From the NCBI GenBank assembly GCA_039707655.1, contig CM077672.1:458096390-458160389 (forward strand): 64,000 bases of DNA, given 5' to 3'. The DNA comes from Elymus sibiricus. Lineage: Eukaryota; Streptophyta; Magnoliopsida; Poales; Poaceae. Position 1 is the first letter of the stretch. Every line of letters begins with the position of its first letter. Under the pieces are notes generated by a model that searched no databases, was not told where the DNA came from, and saw nothing but the letters and a program-made list of their open reading frames with translations. Position numbers and translations under genes: made by a program. Shown in pieces: positions 33,537-44,914 of this stretch.

Positions 33537-34320
33537 TGTCGGGGGGATGATCCCCGGGTAGGCAACGGAGCCCGGATCCCTTTCGAAACATCGGGGCAGG
33601 CCAAGCCCCTCAATCCGGCTAGCCCGCGCGCCGGCTCCCCAGCGCGAGCCAGCTCGGCGTGGCAACCTGGCCTGGCCGGCTGGCCCCTGCCGGCTGGCCG
33701 CTCGAGGGCAAACCCTCACAACAAGACAAGTGTGGCGACAACATTCCCTGTGCCCCCGCCCGGGGCGGGCGGTGGCCGGGCGGCGCGATCCTGTTGCTAG
33801 GCGGCGCCGACCGCCCTACGACGGACGACAAGACCTGCCACAGTGTCGCGCTGCCGACCGAACCCGTGCCCGGCGGACCCGGCGCACCCGGCGGACTCGG
33901 CGCACCCGGCGTACCCGGCGCACCCGGCGGACCCGGCGACCCAGCGGCCCCCACCGCCGGCTCCTAGACGATGACACCAGGGCCCCATGCCCATGTAATT
34001 TACCCATTGTAACCCTGGGGGTCGACCTATAAGACCCCTCAGGAGGCCTCCATGCAGAGGGGTTCGATTTAGTTCAGTTCGCATCACCTTCCACCACACA
34101 CACGCAAACACAGCTCCAGGAGCAACCCTGTAACCTCTGTGCACTTCATACTCCATTCGGCAGGATTAGGGGTGTTACCTCTCCGGAGGGCCCCGAACCT
34201 GGGTACGTCTAGTGTCCCGCACTTGCGCGTGCCAACCTCGCCTCCGAAACCCTCCGGCGTCCTCCTGTAACCCCACCTCTTTAGCCATCTTATGGCATCT
34301 GCCGTGAGAATACCACGACA
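33537..34320 (+). repeat. 3' LTR of Gypsy B
   Basis: 784-bp partner of 21004-21793. It differs by scattered substitutions, a 14-bp duplication-like insert (CTGCCGGCTGGCCC) and fewer 9-bp CCCGGCGCA units. The target duplication CAAAC follows at 34321-34325. Confidence 0.93.
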
Positions 34321-34325
34321 CAAAC

Positions 34326-34669
34326 AAAGTGGTAATGGCAGTCCATAGATCAAACGTATTTTCTTTACTCACAACTTGGGCGAGAATCTCTTTTGACAGA
34401 GAGTTCAGAAGATGGCTGAGGACTTGCTGGTCCTTGGACAGCCATGGCGCATAGAGAGGATTGGGCACCATGACTGTTGTTTTGTCCGTCTGCTGCTGCT
34501 CCACCATCTTCGGGGGCGCTGCGTCGGATCCGTCCAGGAGGCCGGTGACCTGCGCTCCTCGCAGGCCTGGCATCACCTGTGCCTTCCACAGGAGGAAATT
34601 CCCCTTGGTAAGCTTCTCGGCGGGTGGAGCTCCGAGGTTGAGGGAGACAGGGGCCGAGGTGGAAGACAT
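34326..34669 (-). pseudogene. Copia C gag N-terminal part
   Basis: The frame opens with ATG at 34669 (MSSTSAPVSLNLGAPPAEKL) and shows Copia gag motifs: LTKGNFLLWKAQV, a LLDG block, then LLNSLSKEILAQVV and DLWTAITTLF. It runs without stops to the Gypsy B target site, after which the gag resumes at 20998. It is about 107 bp downstream of the primer-binding site. Confidence 0.9.
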
Positions 34670-34757
34670 GGCGATCGGTTTCTGGTGATCGATGGGGTTT
34701 CTGGCGATCGATAGAATTTCTGGATCGATAGGGCTTCTGGCTAGATAGATGGGAAGA

Positions 34758-34775
34758 GGATGGCTCTGTATACCA
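34758..34775 (-). other. Primer-binding site of Copia C
   Basis: Minus-strand TGGTATACAGAGCCATCC directly after the LTR end CTAACA. It resembles the TGGTATCAGAGC initiator-Met-tRNA site of plant Copia elements with one change. Confidence 0.85.
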
Positions 34776-35069
34776 TGTTAGATGGAAGCGTTCCTACTCC
34801 TCGTGAGAGGAGCCGCGTGTTTATATTGATCGTAGACAGGAACAACCCCTGTCGTGGTTTACAAGGCATGTACCGATCGCTAGGATTCGGTAGTTACAGA
34901 GAGAGATACGTGAGGGAGAGATAGAGATAGGATGTTGAGGTTACAATGTTTAAACTCATCTATTTGATCCAAAAGTCTTTGCCTTGTTGATATCGCCTGC
35001 CTGTGATCGATTGCAATTCCCTGATCGGATCCACATCCTGATCGAGCACTGAGAGGAGGCGACGGCGCA
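34776..35069 (-). repeat. 5' LTR (or LTR part) of Copia C
   Basis: 294 bp, about one difference from 2953-3246. The minus-strand end CATCTAACA abuts the primer-binding site, and the outer end TGCGCC meets the F-box pseudogene 33 bp before its ATG. Confidence 0.7.
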
Positions 35070-35101
35070 CGAAACCGCCAACGCGCCGTGTGTCGATCTT
35101 G

Positions 35102-36095
35102 ATGAGCGAGCATGGCGATGAGACCACACGCCGCCGGCGTCGCCGCACCATGCCACTCGACAGCGACGACGTCCTCCGGGAGATCTTCCTCCGCCTCGAC
35201 CCTCACAGCCCCTCGCTCCTGCACGCGTCTCCCGTGTGCAAGCAGTGGCGAAGCCTCGTCTCCGACCCCGGTTTCCTCCGCCGGTTCCGTGCGCGCCACC
35301 GGCGTCTTCACGCAGCAGCACAGAAAAGCTCTCTTCAGCTCGGTTCTCGACCCTCATATTCTCTCGGGGCGCTTCTCCCTGCGAGGCTTGATTCCTGGGC
35401 TTTGCTTGGGTGCCGCCATGGACGCGTCCTCGTCATCAACCACACTGATGGGAAGGTCATTGTGTATGACCACGTTACCGGCGACCAGCACCGCATAGCA
35501 GTTCCTCGGGAGTTCCCTCAGGATGACGTGGTTGCTAATATCAATGGCGCGGTGCTCTGCACGGGCACGACCGACGATGAGGGCCACATGCATGGTTCTT
35601 GCCACTCAAGCCCCTTTAAAATCGTTTTGGTACGCACCTATATATATGAACTACTCGGCCAAGAAGAAGGCATGTGTTTACTCGTCAAAGACTGGCTCGT
35701 GGGGCAAACGATTGTTATGGTACAAGCCATATTATTCGCACAAAAGATGGCGGTGTTGACATTGCTTTATTGTCATACCCTAGCTTTCAAGTTTGGGACA
35801 TGAAGAATGTCGAGAAAGAATTCGATTGTCATGGCGGAACTAGATGGGTGCCGCGGAAGCCTATTAATCTTGAGCTAGGATATTGGAAAGGTACAAGGAT
35901 GAACCAAGCTATATTGGGTATGACGAGGACGAGGATGCCATCTTCTTTCGAATGGGCAGCAATATATTCTTTGTCCAACTTGTATCAATGAAGTACAGGA
36001 AACTTTGGAAAAACTATTCTCCACGCAAATATCATCCTTACACAAGTTTCTATACTGCAGGTAATTGCTCATCTTTAAATTGTTGGAGTTATTAA
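35102..36095 (+). pseudogene. F-box gene pseudogene 1
   Basis: ATG at 35102 (a second at 35149). It opens with a basic stretch and an F-box of grass type (LDSDDVLREIFLRLDPHSPS, VCKQWRSLVSDPGFLRRFRA). Compensating frameshifts between about 35305 and 35395 precede LLGCRHGRVLVIN and VIVYDHVTG, a typical post-F-box domain ending HSSPFKIVLV. Past 35620 the frame breaks repeatedly. A C-terminal part (YPSFQVWDMKNVE, then DEPSYIGYDEDEDAIFFRMG and VQLVSMKYRKLW) follows in two other frames and resembles a different F-box subfamily, so the locus may be chimeric. Copia C lies 33 bp upstream of the ATG and has removed any native promoter. Not functional. Confidence 0.75.
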
Positions 36096-36356
36096 GATTC
36101 AATTATTTTTCCTAGATTGTTGCAGCGGGATACCTCTTTTGCTCTTTGAAGTGTTCACCAGAAAGGCAAAAACTTAAATTTTAGTTATCCATTTTTGTTT
36201 TTACTTGGACGTTATCATAGCCACATCATTTTTAAATTCTCGGATTAGCTGTTAGAATATGAAACTATATTCAGTATTTTTTTTTTACTTCATTTACATG
36301 CATCCCCTACGCCACCAGTGCCTTCTCCGCTGCCAGTCCACGCTAGCGAGAGATTG
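36096..36356. other. Spacer between the two F-box pseudogenes
   Basis: AT-rich, with no ORF of interest and a T run near 36280. The two F-box remnants read in the same direction, so this is probably an old tandem duplicate spacer. Confidence 0.5.
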
Positions 36357-37009
36357 ATGAGTTCAGCTGCCACCGTCATCCACCTTTGCATCGTTGGGGA
36401 CGACGCACCCCTCCTTGAGGAGATTCTGTTGCACCTTCCTCCGCAGTCGTCCTCTCTGCTACGTACGCGCCTCCGTCGTCTGCAAACAATCAGGTGACGG
36501 CCGGTCATGGGGTCACCACTGCGCAGCTTATCCTCGTGGGTTTTCCTCTACGGAAGACCAAGAATGGTTCGTCCATAACGGCGCAGTGATGTGTGCTGCC
36601 AGAGACGGGGATGGGGATGTGCATGTGCATGGTGATTGCCACTTCAAATTGGTATTGTTGTGTGAGCCTGGTGTTTGGGGAGAAGTCGCCATAACAACGA
36701 CAATAGATGAGGTTCCGAACTCCAACTCAAGCTTACTGGTTGCTCAATGAAGATGGCATCATTAAGTTGGATGTGGAAATGCAGAGCTTGGTTGTGATTG
36801 ATAAGCCAGCTGACACTCCCAATTTTGTTGGCTATTCCTACTTTCAGTTATTTCGGGCAGAGGATAGTGGGCTTGGCCTCGCCATATTAACACAAGTGAG
36901 CATGGAGATGTGCGAAATGAAGGCCAATTCAGATGGTGGAGTAAGATGGATTCTTCAGAAAAAAACAGTCCAACTGGACAAGCTAAGCTGCTCAAAGGTT
37001 TATATTTAG
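36357..37009 (+). pseudogene. F-box gene pseudogene 2
   Basis: ATG at 36357 opens a short F-box (APLLEEILLHLPPQSSSLLR) followed by a frameshift. The middle part in a second frame has EWFVHNGAVMCAARDGD, the 'NGAVLCAA' motif also present in pseudogene 1. The last part, in a third frame, is a well-kept C-terminal block (AYWLLNEDGIIKLDVEMQSL, VVIDKPADTPNF, GGVRWILQKKTVQLDKLS) closing at 37007-37009. About 70-100 residues of the usual middle domain are missing. At least two frameshifts make it a pseudogene. Confidence 0.75.
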
Positions 37010-37927
37010 GGTTATGTTGAGGACCATAATGCAATAATTCTATAGACGTCCAATCGTGTCTTCATGATGCGACTTGGTACAATACAATGCATGTCAAGAA
37101 GCTTTTTGAAGACAAGTTTATATTCCATTATTAGTCTCTTTGTATTCCATTATAATATAGTACTATGTATTATTTATTTGTATTGAACCAAGTTTGCATA
37201 TACGTGTGTACCGTGTATTAGTCTCTTGATAAGCTACCTGACTGATTGAAATCAAGTAAACAGGAACCATGTGTAATGTCAAATTAAATCAACATAAAAA
37301 CTTGATTTTCTTGTGAGAGTAACAAGATTTGAACATTCGGAGGCTTAGCAAGTTATTTATTCCTACTTACGAATCCATAATAACTACGAGCTACCCTAAG
37401 TCATGGTGCATATTCAAGGGCACCGTTATTGAAGCAGAGTGTCAAATTGCCTGAAAAATTCATATTTAATAGAACTGGAGCATCGTGAGAACCATTGGCT
37501 CGTGGTCACTCTGGCCATGGACATGTATATATAGTCCAAGAGAAAGTTAACAATTCAAGTAAAATAAGTAAAAAAACGACAACTTCAATGTGAGGACCCT
37601 GATGATAAGAGCGGACCAGTGAGAATTTTGTGCGGAAACACAAACATTCAAATGAAATTGTGTATTTACCAGATAACTAATGCTCGATCATCGCGAGGAA
37701 ACACACACGTACACTATTGCGTCGTCCTCAAATGAAACGGAGAAGAAGAAGAAATTGCCGGGCGGACAAATCATCAAATGGCAAGTAGTAGTACGTTTGT
37801 TTGTAGAATAGAATTAATGTAGAGTACAAGCAAGTATACCAACTGATCGCTGCCTGTGTATATATAGTATATATGTATGGGGGAAGGAAGGAGAAAGAAG
37901 CATGAATGAATGAATTTGCCTGCCCTA
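37010..37927. other. Intergenic region and 3' UTR of the kelch-ACBP gene
   Basis: AT-rich. The side near 37927 must include the 3' UTR of the minus-strand gene. I found no canonical AATAAA on that strand close to the stop. No ORF or repeat is recognised. Confidence 0.5.
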
Positions 37928-40900
37928 TCACGACGACTCGGAATCATCGTCGTCTGGAGGAGTTCCGACAAGCCAGCCCCACACGCCGCCCGAGCCAGCT
38001 TGCTTCTTCTGCTTGGCGTCCAGCGCCGCCTGCTCCTGCTCGGAAGCCGCCTTCTGCCTTCGAAGGAGCTCCACCTCCCTCTCCAGTGCATCCAGACCCT
38101 GAAGCTTTTGCCGCAGCTCCGCCACGTCCACCTCCAGTTTGAAACATCTTGACTGCTCAGCGGCAAGTTGCCCACGGACAGCTTGAAGTTCCTACACAGT
38201 TTGCATACATAGATTGATTGATTCAAAGACTATATATGCAGGACAAAAGGACACGACAAACTAACTATCTGTACATACGTAGGGGCAGAAATTGAGCAAC
38301 TGGGAGATAGAAAAGAAGACTCACCTTTGTCAGCTCAGCATTTCTGGCCTCCGCTTCAGTTATCTCTTCTTTAAGCTGTACAGTTTGCAGTCCTTCCCTG
38401 TTAAGTGTTGCCTCTAGTTCCTCTTTCTCAGCTTTGAGGGCTGCCAAAAGTTGTTCATTTGCTTCATCATTTTTGTTTTTCTGAAACACAGCACAGCACG
38501 ATGACATATAAACTCAGTTCTGATCAGACCCTCCAAAATAACTGAAAGTATCATTACTGGCACGTCACTGCCATCAAGAGCTTTGTACAAAATGATGCTG
38601 TACGAGCGCGTGTACCAAAAAGAATAGCTGAGCCGTCTAGCTAACATAATTCTAATTTGTACAAACAGCATTTATACACAAACCCAGATTCAAACAACAC
38701 TTTCTGCTGCATTCAAGTTGTTAGGTCAACATAGGCAGCTCCATATAGTTCTGTATATCAAAGAAAAACATTACCGAATCAGCATTGTCCATGGCAATCT
38801 CCCGTATCTTCCCATCTTGAGAAATTTCAACCTCAGGTTCCAGCACCCTAGATGTACTATCTGAGCTGGGTTGGTCTTTTGTGCTCGATTGCAAATCTAA
38901 TTTTACACCAAGTTTAAGAGCATACACCTGTCCAGCAGAGGAATAAATAAATAAATAAATTTTGAAAGCATTTTCCAGGCACAGAGATGATTAATAAAAT
39001 GCCAGTTACCTCATTGCTGTACCGTCCATTGTATCCTCCAAAAGAAATGAGATAATCTTCTCCACTATAATTGCTGTACAATAAAGTCATGCCCTAAAAA
39101 TAATAGGATGTTAATGTTACCAACCAAAAGAAAATCATTTCAACATTAACAAATTGCTCAAGAGGAATACCTCACTGGCAAGAGGAACACGTCCTTCTAC
39201 AGTGCTAACAACCGACCATGCCAGAGTTGACATGTTAAGCACAAGTGTCTCGGAGACACCTGCAAGGACAAATGCATGAGATCACTAAATGCAAACATAA
39301 ATCAAAATAAACTAAAGGTGCACTTTAAAATTGATGGCCCAAAAGCGCTGCCTAACTGCAACAAAAGTATTGACTTGACAAGAACCTCATGTTAACAAAG
39401 GTGAGTGTACATTGGCTACTCATCACAATTCCATAGCATTAACAAAGATGTGTGTTATCTTAATCCTCTTAAAGGAAAATAATAAGACAATACAATTTGC
39501 ATTTCAAGACGACAAGTACTTGAGCCATTGCTTTGTGGATTTGAATGAGATTTTGCAGAATACTTTCTGAGGTTATGTGACATTGTGATTTCTCAACACA
39601 ATGTGAGAAACCTTCTCGAATGTGAGGGACCAAGTTGCAAGCCAAAACCTAAATTCAGCGTATTCAACTGCTGAGTTAGTTTTGAGGTGCATAAGGAATT
39701 GCCTTGGTTCTATATGCAGGGAATGTTTAAGGAAACTGTGCCTCCCATAACTCTTCACAGCACGTCCAATTAGCACTTAACAAATTAAACTGGGGAAATT
39801 ATCTCAGGAAGTAAAAATCTACTAGTAATATAAACATATAAATATAGACTGAAAGCCATAACGGTTTTTCCAAGAAAACACCGATACTTCCAGCAACTAG
39901 GTATCTGTTGGTTCTTGCTTTTGTTGGAATCATGGGTAAGAAGACAGAAGATAATGGACTGCACTGACAAAATATATGGTAAATGGCTTATTTTTTATAT
40001 TGTTTTCAACAATAGCCAAACGTATCCCCGTATTGGCGCTTTTTCAGAAATGACGTACTTACGTATCCGTATCGCCCCGATACTGATCAAGGAAAAAAAA
40101 TAGCGCGCTACACAAAATAGCGCCGGCCCTTAAAATACGCTTATAGCGCGCTATAACGTGCTATTAGCGAGACATTGTACACTGATTTATTTAGCGAGAC
40201 AATTCTCTACACGTTATAGCGTGCTATTAGCGGCGCTATAGCGCGCTATTTTTTTCAGTGATATTGATACGTGTATCCGTATCAAGGCAATCTAGGGTTT
40301 TTCTAATATCGTACGAGAAGAGCCGGAATGTACATAAGATCAGGCACTTAAACACCTACCACTTTTGTTATTGCCACCACCAACAATGTACCAATTCTCT
40401 CCAACAGTTGCACCTGCGTGACCAGCTCGTGGGCTTGGAATCGGACCCTGCTGTTTGGGTCTTGACCATTCCATCTGTGATTCCAACATTAGAACTTAAC
40501 AATCACAGGCAATGAATTAATCTTCAGAGTTCCAGCAAGAAATTTGTTCTTACCGTCTGCAAATCCAGGACATGTAGGTCATTAAAACATGTCGCATGAG
40601 ATCCACCGCCAAAAATTAGAAGATAGCGGTCAGCATGGCAAGCAGCAACATGGTCTGATCTAGGAGCAGGAGGGGTGCCTCTAAAACATAAAGCAAACAT
40701 TAGAATACATTGAATCCAGAAATACAGTAATATCAAGTTCGGCGTCCAGAACAAGATTCAAATTTCACATCCAATATGCCTTCTCTGTTTTCCCCTTTCA
40801 CTCTCTTTCAATCAATTTAGTTCTTCTATCAGTCCCATCTAATTGAGAAAAAATAAGTAGTAAACCAGTAATAATCCAACTAAGCTAAGCACTTCAGTTC

Positions 40901-43900
40901 AGAACTATTTAACATGGAGGATAATCTACTTGAACAGCTTTTAAGCTAAGTTTATGGAACAGCTCACTAGGAAAAGAAGCTTCCATCGTAATAAAATAAC
41001 TAGTGAAAGGCAACAAATGCACACAAGGACCCACGTGTTCCAACTAAATTTAGTAGCACTTGACAGTAGTTCAGATACGATGGAGCTAACAATGTCACCA
41101 GATATACAGTACAGATCACAAAGATTATGCATGAGAGATCTATAGAGATTCCAGTACTCACATTGCATCCACATCATCCCATGTCATGGTTTCAAGATCA
41201 AAAATGTGCAAATCATTCAAAAGACATCGCTTTGCATCTTCGCCACCGAACACGACTAGAGTTGTTCCAACAAGAGTCACTGACTGACCTCCACGAGAAA
41301 CCTGCAGCAGATGAAATTCGCATAAGTAATATACTTTAAATAACTAATTAGCCAATTTAGTACTCCCTCCGTCCCAAAATAAGTGACTCAATTTTGTACT
41401 AACTTTGTACTAAATTAGTACAAAGTTGAGTCACTTATTTTGGGACGGAGGGAGTATTTAGCAAGATTTTTATCATTCATCCACTTAAGGGTGTTTGTGT
41501 CATCTCAGCAAGCACCGGAGAATTATTGCAACAATAAAACTAGACATGGCCATGAACTTAGTATTATACTTTGGATTTTGGTGCAAAATATAAGATGTCC
41601 TCACTTAGTATCATAAATGGACTGAGTCAAAATATTTCTTGTAAACATGATACATATATTTTAATGATGTGAAAGATCGCCTCAAGTTTGATACTGGTAC
41701 CGCTAACACTGAACAAAAACTACCGCATAAGCTAAGAATGAATTGGTCACCCCCAACAATCGTATAAATCTATGCAACTATATGCAATATGTTTCATAAT
41801 TCCAACGCTGAGAGCATGCTCTTTGGACTATGTTGCAGATTGCAAGTATTCAGCTTGAACGAATCAAAGACTTCTCTGGACTTGGCCACAAAGTTAAAAG
41901 AACATGAGCTGGAGGCTATTATAATGATCAATCCAAGTTCATAGTTGAGAAAATTAGAACTGCACATAACTCACCACTCTTGAACCTAGTGTGTTAGCCC
42001 TTACTTTAGGCACAGCATACTGTGTTAAACTAAAGTAAACCCTCTAAAAAAATAAGGTATATGCCAACAGAAAAAACCATTAAGACATGCTTATCAAAGG
42101 ACAGTGAAACAATAAACAAATATGTCATTCCAATTATAACTGATATAATAGGATAAGAGAGATCTATGGGCTGAAGAAAATTATTACCGGTGGTTTTCCG
42201 TAAGTCTTGACAATCGACCAGGTACAAGTATGTGGATCAAATTCCTTCACTAGCATAAAAACACAAAAAACATAGTAACAACATCAACAAATATTCACAG
42301 ATGTTAGACATGATTAGCATCACAGCGCTATGCAGACTGAAAAGTGACTTTTAGCAAACCTGTAATGCTGTCAGATGGATCTTTTGTATGCCCAGCGACA
42401 GAGAAGAATTTGTTACCGCATGATATCTACAAAGTGGTAGTGGAGGATTAGCATCAGGCGAAAGATACTCATTAGCAGCAGCTATTATATATTTGTGTAA
42501 AATTTACCAAAGAATGGCCAGCACATGGAGAGACTTGTGCTGTTTTAGCTGAATCAGATGTTCCTGCTTGCAATTTGGCATCAATCTTGGACCAAGTCAA
42601 ACTCTTCAGATCCAAAATCTGCGGTTGACACAAATTGTGGCAAAGAAAAACAAGAAGCATTGAGTCGGTGTTACTTAATTCTGTAGAAAAAATTATTATT
42701 GTCCTCATGCATTGTTACAACATACTCAATTGAACAATAATAACAATCTAAGAGCATAACTGTTATATGCATAAAGAAGCACAGATGACTGGAATTGTTA
42801 CAGGGCATGCTTCAGCACCTCACGAATATTATGTAAGATCATTTAGCTTAGGGATTATGAATAAAAATGAATCGCTTATTCTGAGAGCAGTGTGTACAGA
42901 CAAAAACAATTGGTTAAGGATGATTTGGTGACAAATATGCAACAAAATTCGTTCATATGCCTCCATGTCCAAGCTAACAAAAAATTAGAACGCATACATA
43001 GGACATGCTGCATTATCACAGTTAGCTTCACAAACCTGAAGGTCACTAAGATAACGCCCATTGTGGTTTCCACCAAATATATACATTTTGTCTTGTAGAA
43101 CAGTTGCTCCATGCTGCAGCAGCCAAAATTCACATCAATGCTACAAAAGTGAATATAGTAAACAGAAACGAAAGATAGGGTAATAGCCCCTACAAGTTTG
43201 AAAATAAAAGAGGCAAGGAAACACATGGCTCACCTCATAGCGGGGTTTAGGCCGCTGGCCGCTAACAGACAATGCAGTCCATTCTTCGTGAGCACTGACA
43301 GTACTAAGACCTTCCAGAATAACAACTTTGTCTTGTGTCTCCATTGAACTTCCGTTTTCAGAAATGGTTTTTGGTTCTGGAATCGATGATGTTCCAGTTC
43401 CATTTGTCAAAGCCGGTACGATGTCCGGCTCTTCCTTTGGTTTCTTGTAAAACGAAATACAGATAATTTATTAATAAACCAATAAGTTCAAGGATATAAG
43501 GTGGATTCTGAATACTCAGGCAAACAACAGAGAAGCAATATATATGTACCCAAATACATTATCTGATGTGACTTACATGCATTTCAATATCTACTACAGG
43601 CTGGGGGTTGATGAACTCAGGGATTCTAGAGTACCATCCAGGATCTTCCTCCTGCCACCATAACATCAATGTGTCAATACAACACTACCGCAGACGCAAC
43701 ACACTGAAGAGCAACGCATAACTAGCTATACCTCGAGTATTTTGACAAAGAGACGCATCGCCTCCGCGGACGGCATGCTTCCAAGCCCATGCCAGCTGAA
43801 AACACAAAGGGTATGACTAAGCAAGCAGCAGCGATTCAAGTGCACACATGGCAATTGCTAAACTGGTGTTCACTGGGCATGTCTCCTGTCTCCAGTCCCT

Positions 43901-44382
43901 CCCGTTCTAGCATCTATCTATATGGATAGATAATTGTTCCAAAAAGCCAAACTACGAAACTAGCGAGGAGTTGCGGCATATATAGAAAATTGTATCTAGG
44001 TAGGAGTTGCGGCCATTGCAGCAGGGCATTGGTAAGCTCGATGGAAGCAGGGAATCGGGCTCGGCGACACCAACCTCGTCCATTTGCTCTGCTCCACGGG
44101 GCTCCAAGCCCTGGGCTTGGGCACGTTGCAGGGCCCCACCGTCGCCTGCACGGAAACGAAAACCCCGAGGTCAGTCACCGCCAACCGAATTCCCGATCCC
44201 TGATCCCCGCCATTTCAGCGGGCCTAGGTCGTCACCTGCTGGTGGAGGCCGTAGAGGAGGAGGGCGACGTCGTTCTGGAAGCGGGAGATGGCGGCGGCGG
44301 AGGGGGCGCCGGCGCCGCCGAAGCCGGCGTAGGCCGCGGCGGCGTAGAAGCGGTCGGGGTAGGCGATGCCGGAGCTGGCCAT
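37928..44382 (-). CDS. ACBP6: Kelch-repeat acyl-CoA-binding protein (class IV ACBP)
   Basis: Seventeen exons on the minus strand: 44382-44236, 44145-44075, 43795-43732, 43651-43577, 43443-43234, 43113-43036, 42618-42508, 42426-42360, 42249-42188, 41301-41162, 40680-40554, 40474-40360, 39259-39171, 39093-39010, 38927-38775, 38480-38325, 38191-37928. All borders are GT/AG and the sum is 2013 nt (670 aa plus TGA), close to the length I recall for the family. The N-terminus (to about residue 115) is an acyl-CoA-binding domain (FQNDVALLLYGLHQQATVGP, SKWTSWHGLGSMPSAEAMRL). Residues about 170-490 hold kelch repeats (MYIFGGNHNGRYLSDLQILD, LVVFGGEDAKRCLLNDLHIF, LLIFGGGSHATCFNDLHVLD, YIVGGGNNKSG). The C-terminal 130 residues form a coiled coil and end in an acidic tail. 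The family binds long-chain acyl-CoA in the cytosol. The symbol follows the rice class IV member and is by resemblance only. Introns 9 and 12 hold MITE-like inserts. It is the only intact host gene here. Confidence 0.95.
40093..40255. mobile_element. Palindromic MITE-like element in intron 12 of ACBP
   Basis: Ends are inverted repeats of about 17 bp (AAAAAAATAGCGCGCTA left, TAGCGCGCTATTTTTTT right). Internal variants of TAGCGCGCTATA and GCTATTAGCG recur. It is flanked by partially similar CGTATCCGTAT strings. The superfamily is not assigned. Confidence 0.55.
41363..41454. mobile_element. Stowaway-type MITE in intron 9 of ACBP
   Basis: 92 bp with long inverted ends (CTCCCTCCGTCCCAAAATAA and its complement) flanked by TA dinucleotides at 41361-41362 and 41455-41456, the Mariner target duplication. 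The ends are almost perfectly complementary, so it is little diverged. Confidence 0.95.
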
Positions 44383-44777
44383 GGCCCTGCTGGATCTCCG
44401 TCGAGATCTCCCGCCGACCGTCGCGCCGGCGCCGGCTGGAGGCGGGCGGCGGCTAGGGTTCGCTGCGGGCAGCCCCGCCTCTTCTTATTCGCCGCCGGGT
44501 GGGGGGAATGAGAACAGGGAGTCAGCGGCGCGGGGAGGGGTCTCCGGAGATCTGGAGGGAGACGGCGATCCGACGCTCGCTTCGTTGGCGGGGCGGGGCG
44601 AGGCGAGGCGACGCTCCTTTAACGCGGCCGCCGAGGCGGACGGGGGAGGCCACGTGGGCGTAACACGTTGGTCGAGTGACGTGGTGGTGCAGAGTCGCCG
44701 GGGTTGCTTGCTAGCTCGCTGGCGCCGGGGATGTACACAACACCGTTGGAGAAAGTGAGCCTGGAATACCTTACAAG
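44383..44777 (-). promoter_or_regulatory. 5' UTR and proximal promoter of ACBP
   Basis: GC-rich leader (GCCGCC, CCGGCG runs) directly before the ATG. No clear TATA box is seen. The region is cut at 44777 by the Copia D insertion, leaving about 395 bp of native upstream DNA. Confidence 0.6.
44649..44684. promoter_or_regulatory. Cluster of three ACGT-core motifs (G-box / ABRE-like)
   Basis: CCACGTGGGC (ACGT at 44652-44655), ACACGTTG (44665-44668) and TGACGTGG (44679-44682) lie within 35 bp, about 270-300 bp upstream of the ACBP start. ACGT cores bind bZIP and bHLH factors, and ABA or light control would be the usual inference, not shown here. Confidence 0.5.
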
Positions 44778-44901
44778 TGTTAGATGTGTATAGTCCCTTT
44801 TCTGTATATCCCCAGTGTATAAGGGGTTTTCTGCAGTTCTACCTCACATGTATATGTACTGGCCTTTGGCCCCTGTGAATGTCAGTTGCTCATTCCTAAC
44901 A
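44778..44901 (+). repeat. 5' LTR of Copia D
   Basis: 124 bp, TGTTAGATGTG...CATTCCTAACA. It has GGCCTTTGG where the other LTR has GGCATTTGG. PBS TGGTATCAGATGC follows at 44902. Confidence 0.95.
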
Positions 44902-44914
44902 TGGTATCAGATGC
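44902..44914 (+). other. Primer-binding site of Copia D
   Basis: TGGTATCAGATGC directly after the LTR, matching the initiator-Met tRNA-type site of Copia elements. Confidence 0.88.

Larger units (their letters stand above)
21004..34320 (+). mobile_element. Gypsy B: second Tat-type element with antisense gene
   Basis: The element is 13.3 kb with TG...CA termini and perfect 5-bp duplications CAAAC at 20999-21003 and 34321-34325, inserted in the Copia C gag. Order: LTR (21004-21793), PBS, gag-PR, RT, RNase H, integrase (to 28270), then the antisense gene (32790-29019, minus), PPT and LTR (33537-34320). It is GC-rich, clearly related in plan to Gypsy A but diverged in sequence. I count roughly a dozen or more substitutions between the LTRs plus repeat-number changes. 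Gag-pol has six nonsense codons (five TAG, one TAA) and five frameshifts. Confidence 0.93.
2953..35069 (-). mobile_element. Copia LTR retrotransposon C, split by two Gypsy insertions
   Basis: Reading down the minus strand, the order is LTR (35069-34776), primer-binding site, gag, [Gypsy B], gag C-terminus and protease, integrase, first part of RT, [Gypsy A], rest of RT, RNase H, LTR (3246-2953). Order PR-INT-RT-RH defines Copia. Removing the two Gypsy elements and one copy of each 5-bp duplication restores co-linear gag and RT. The native element would be about 5.1 kb. No matching 5-bp target duplication flanks it (GGTTG before 2953, CGAAA after 35069), and RNase H stops at the LTR-like repeat, so its ends are rearranged. 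The frame has nonsense codons at 20745 and 19567 and frameshifts near the zinc knuckle. Confidence 0.85.

Noticed and set aside
36357..37009. Intact second F-box gene
   Set aside because: The F-box, middle part and C-terminus lie in three different frames and part of the middle domain is missing.
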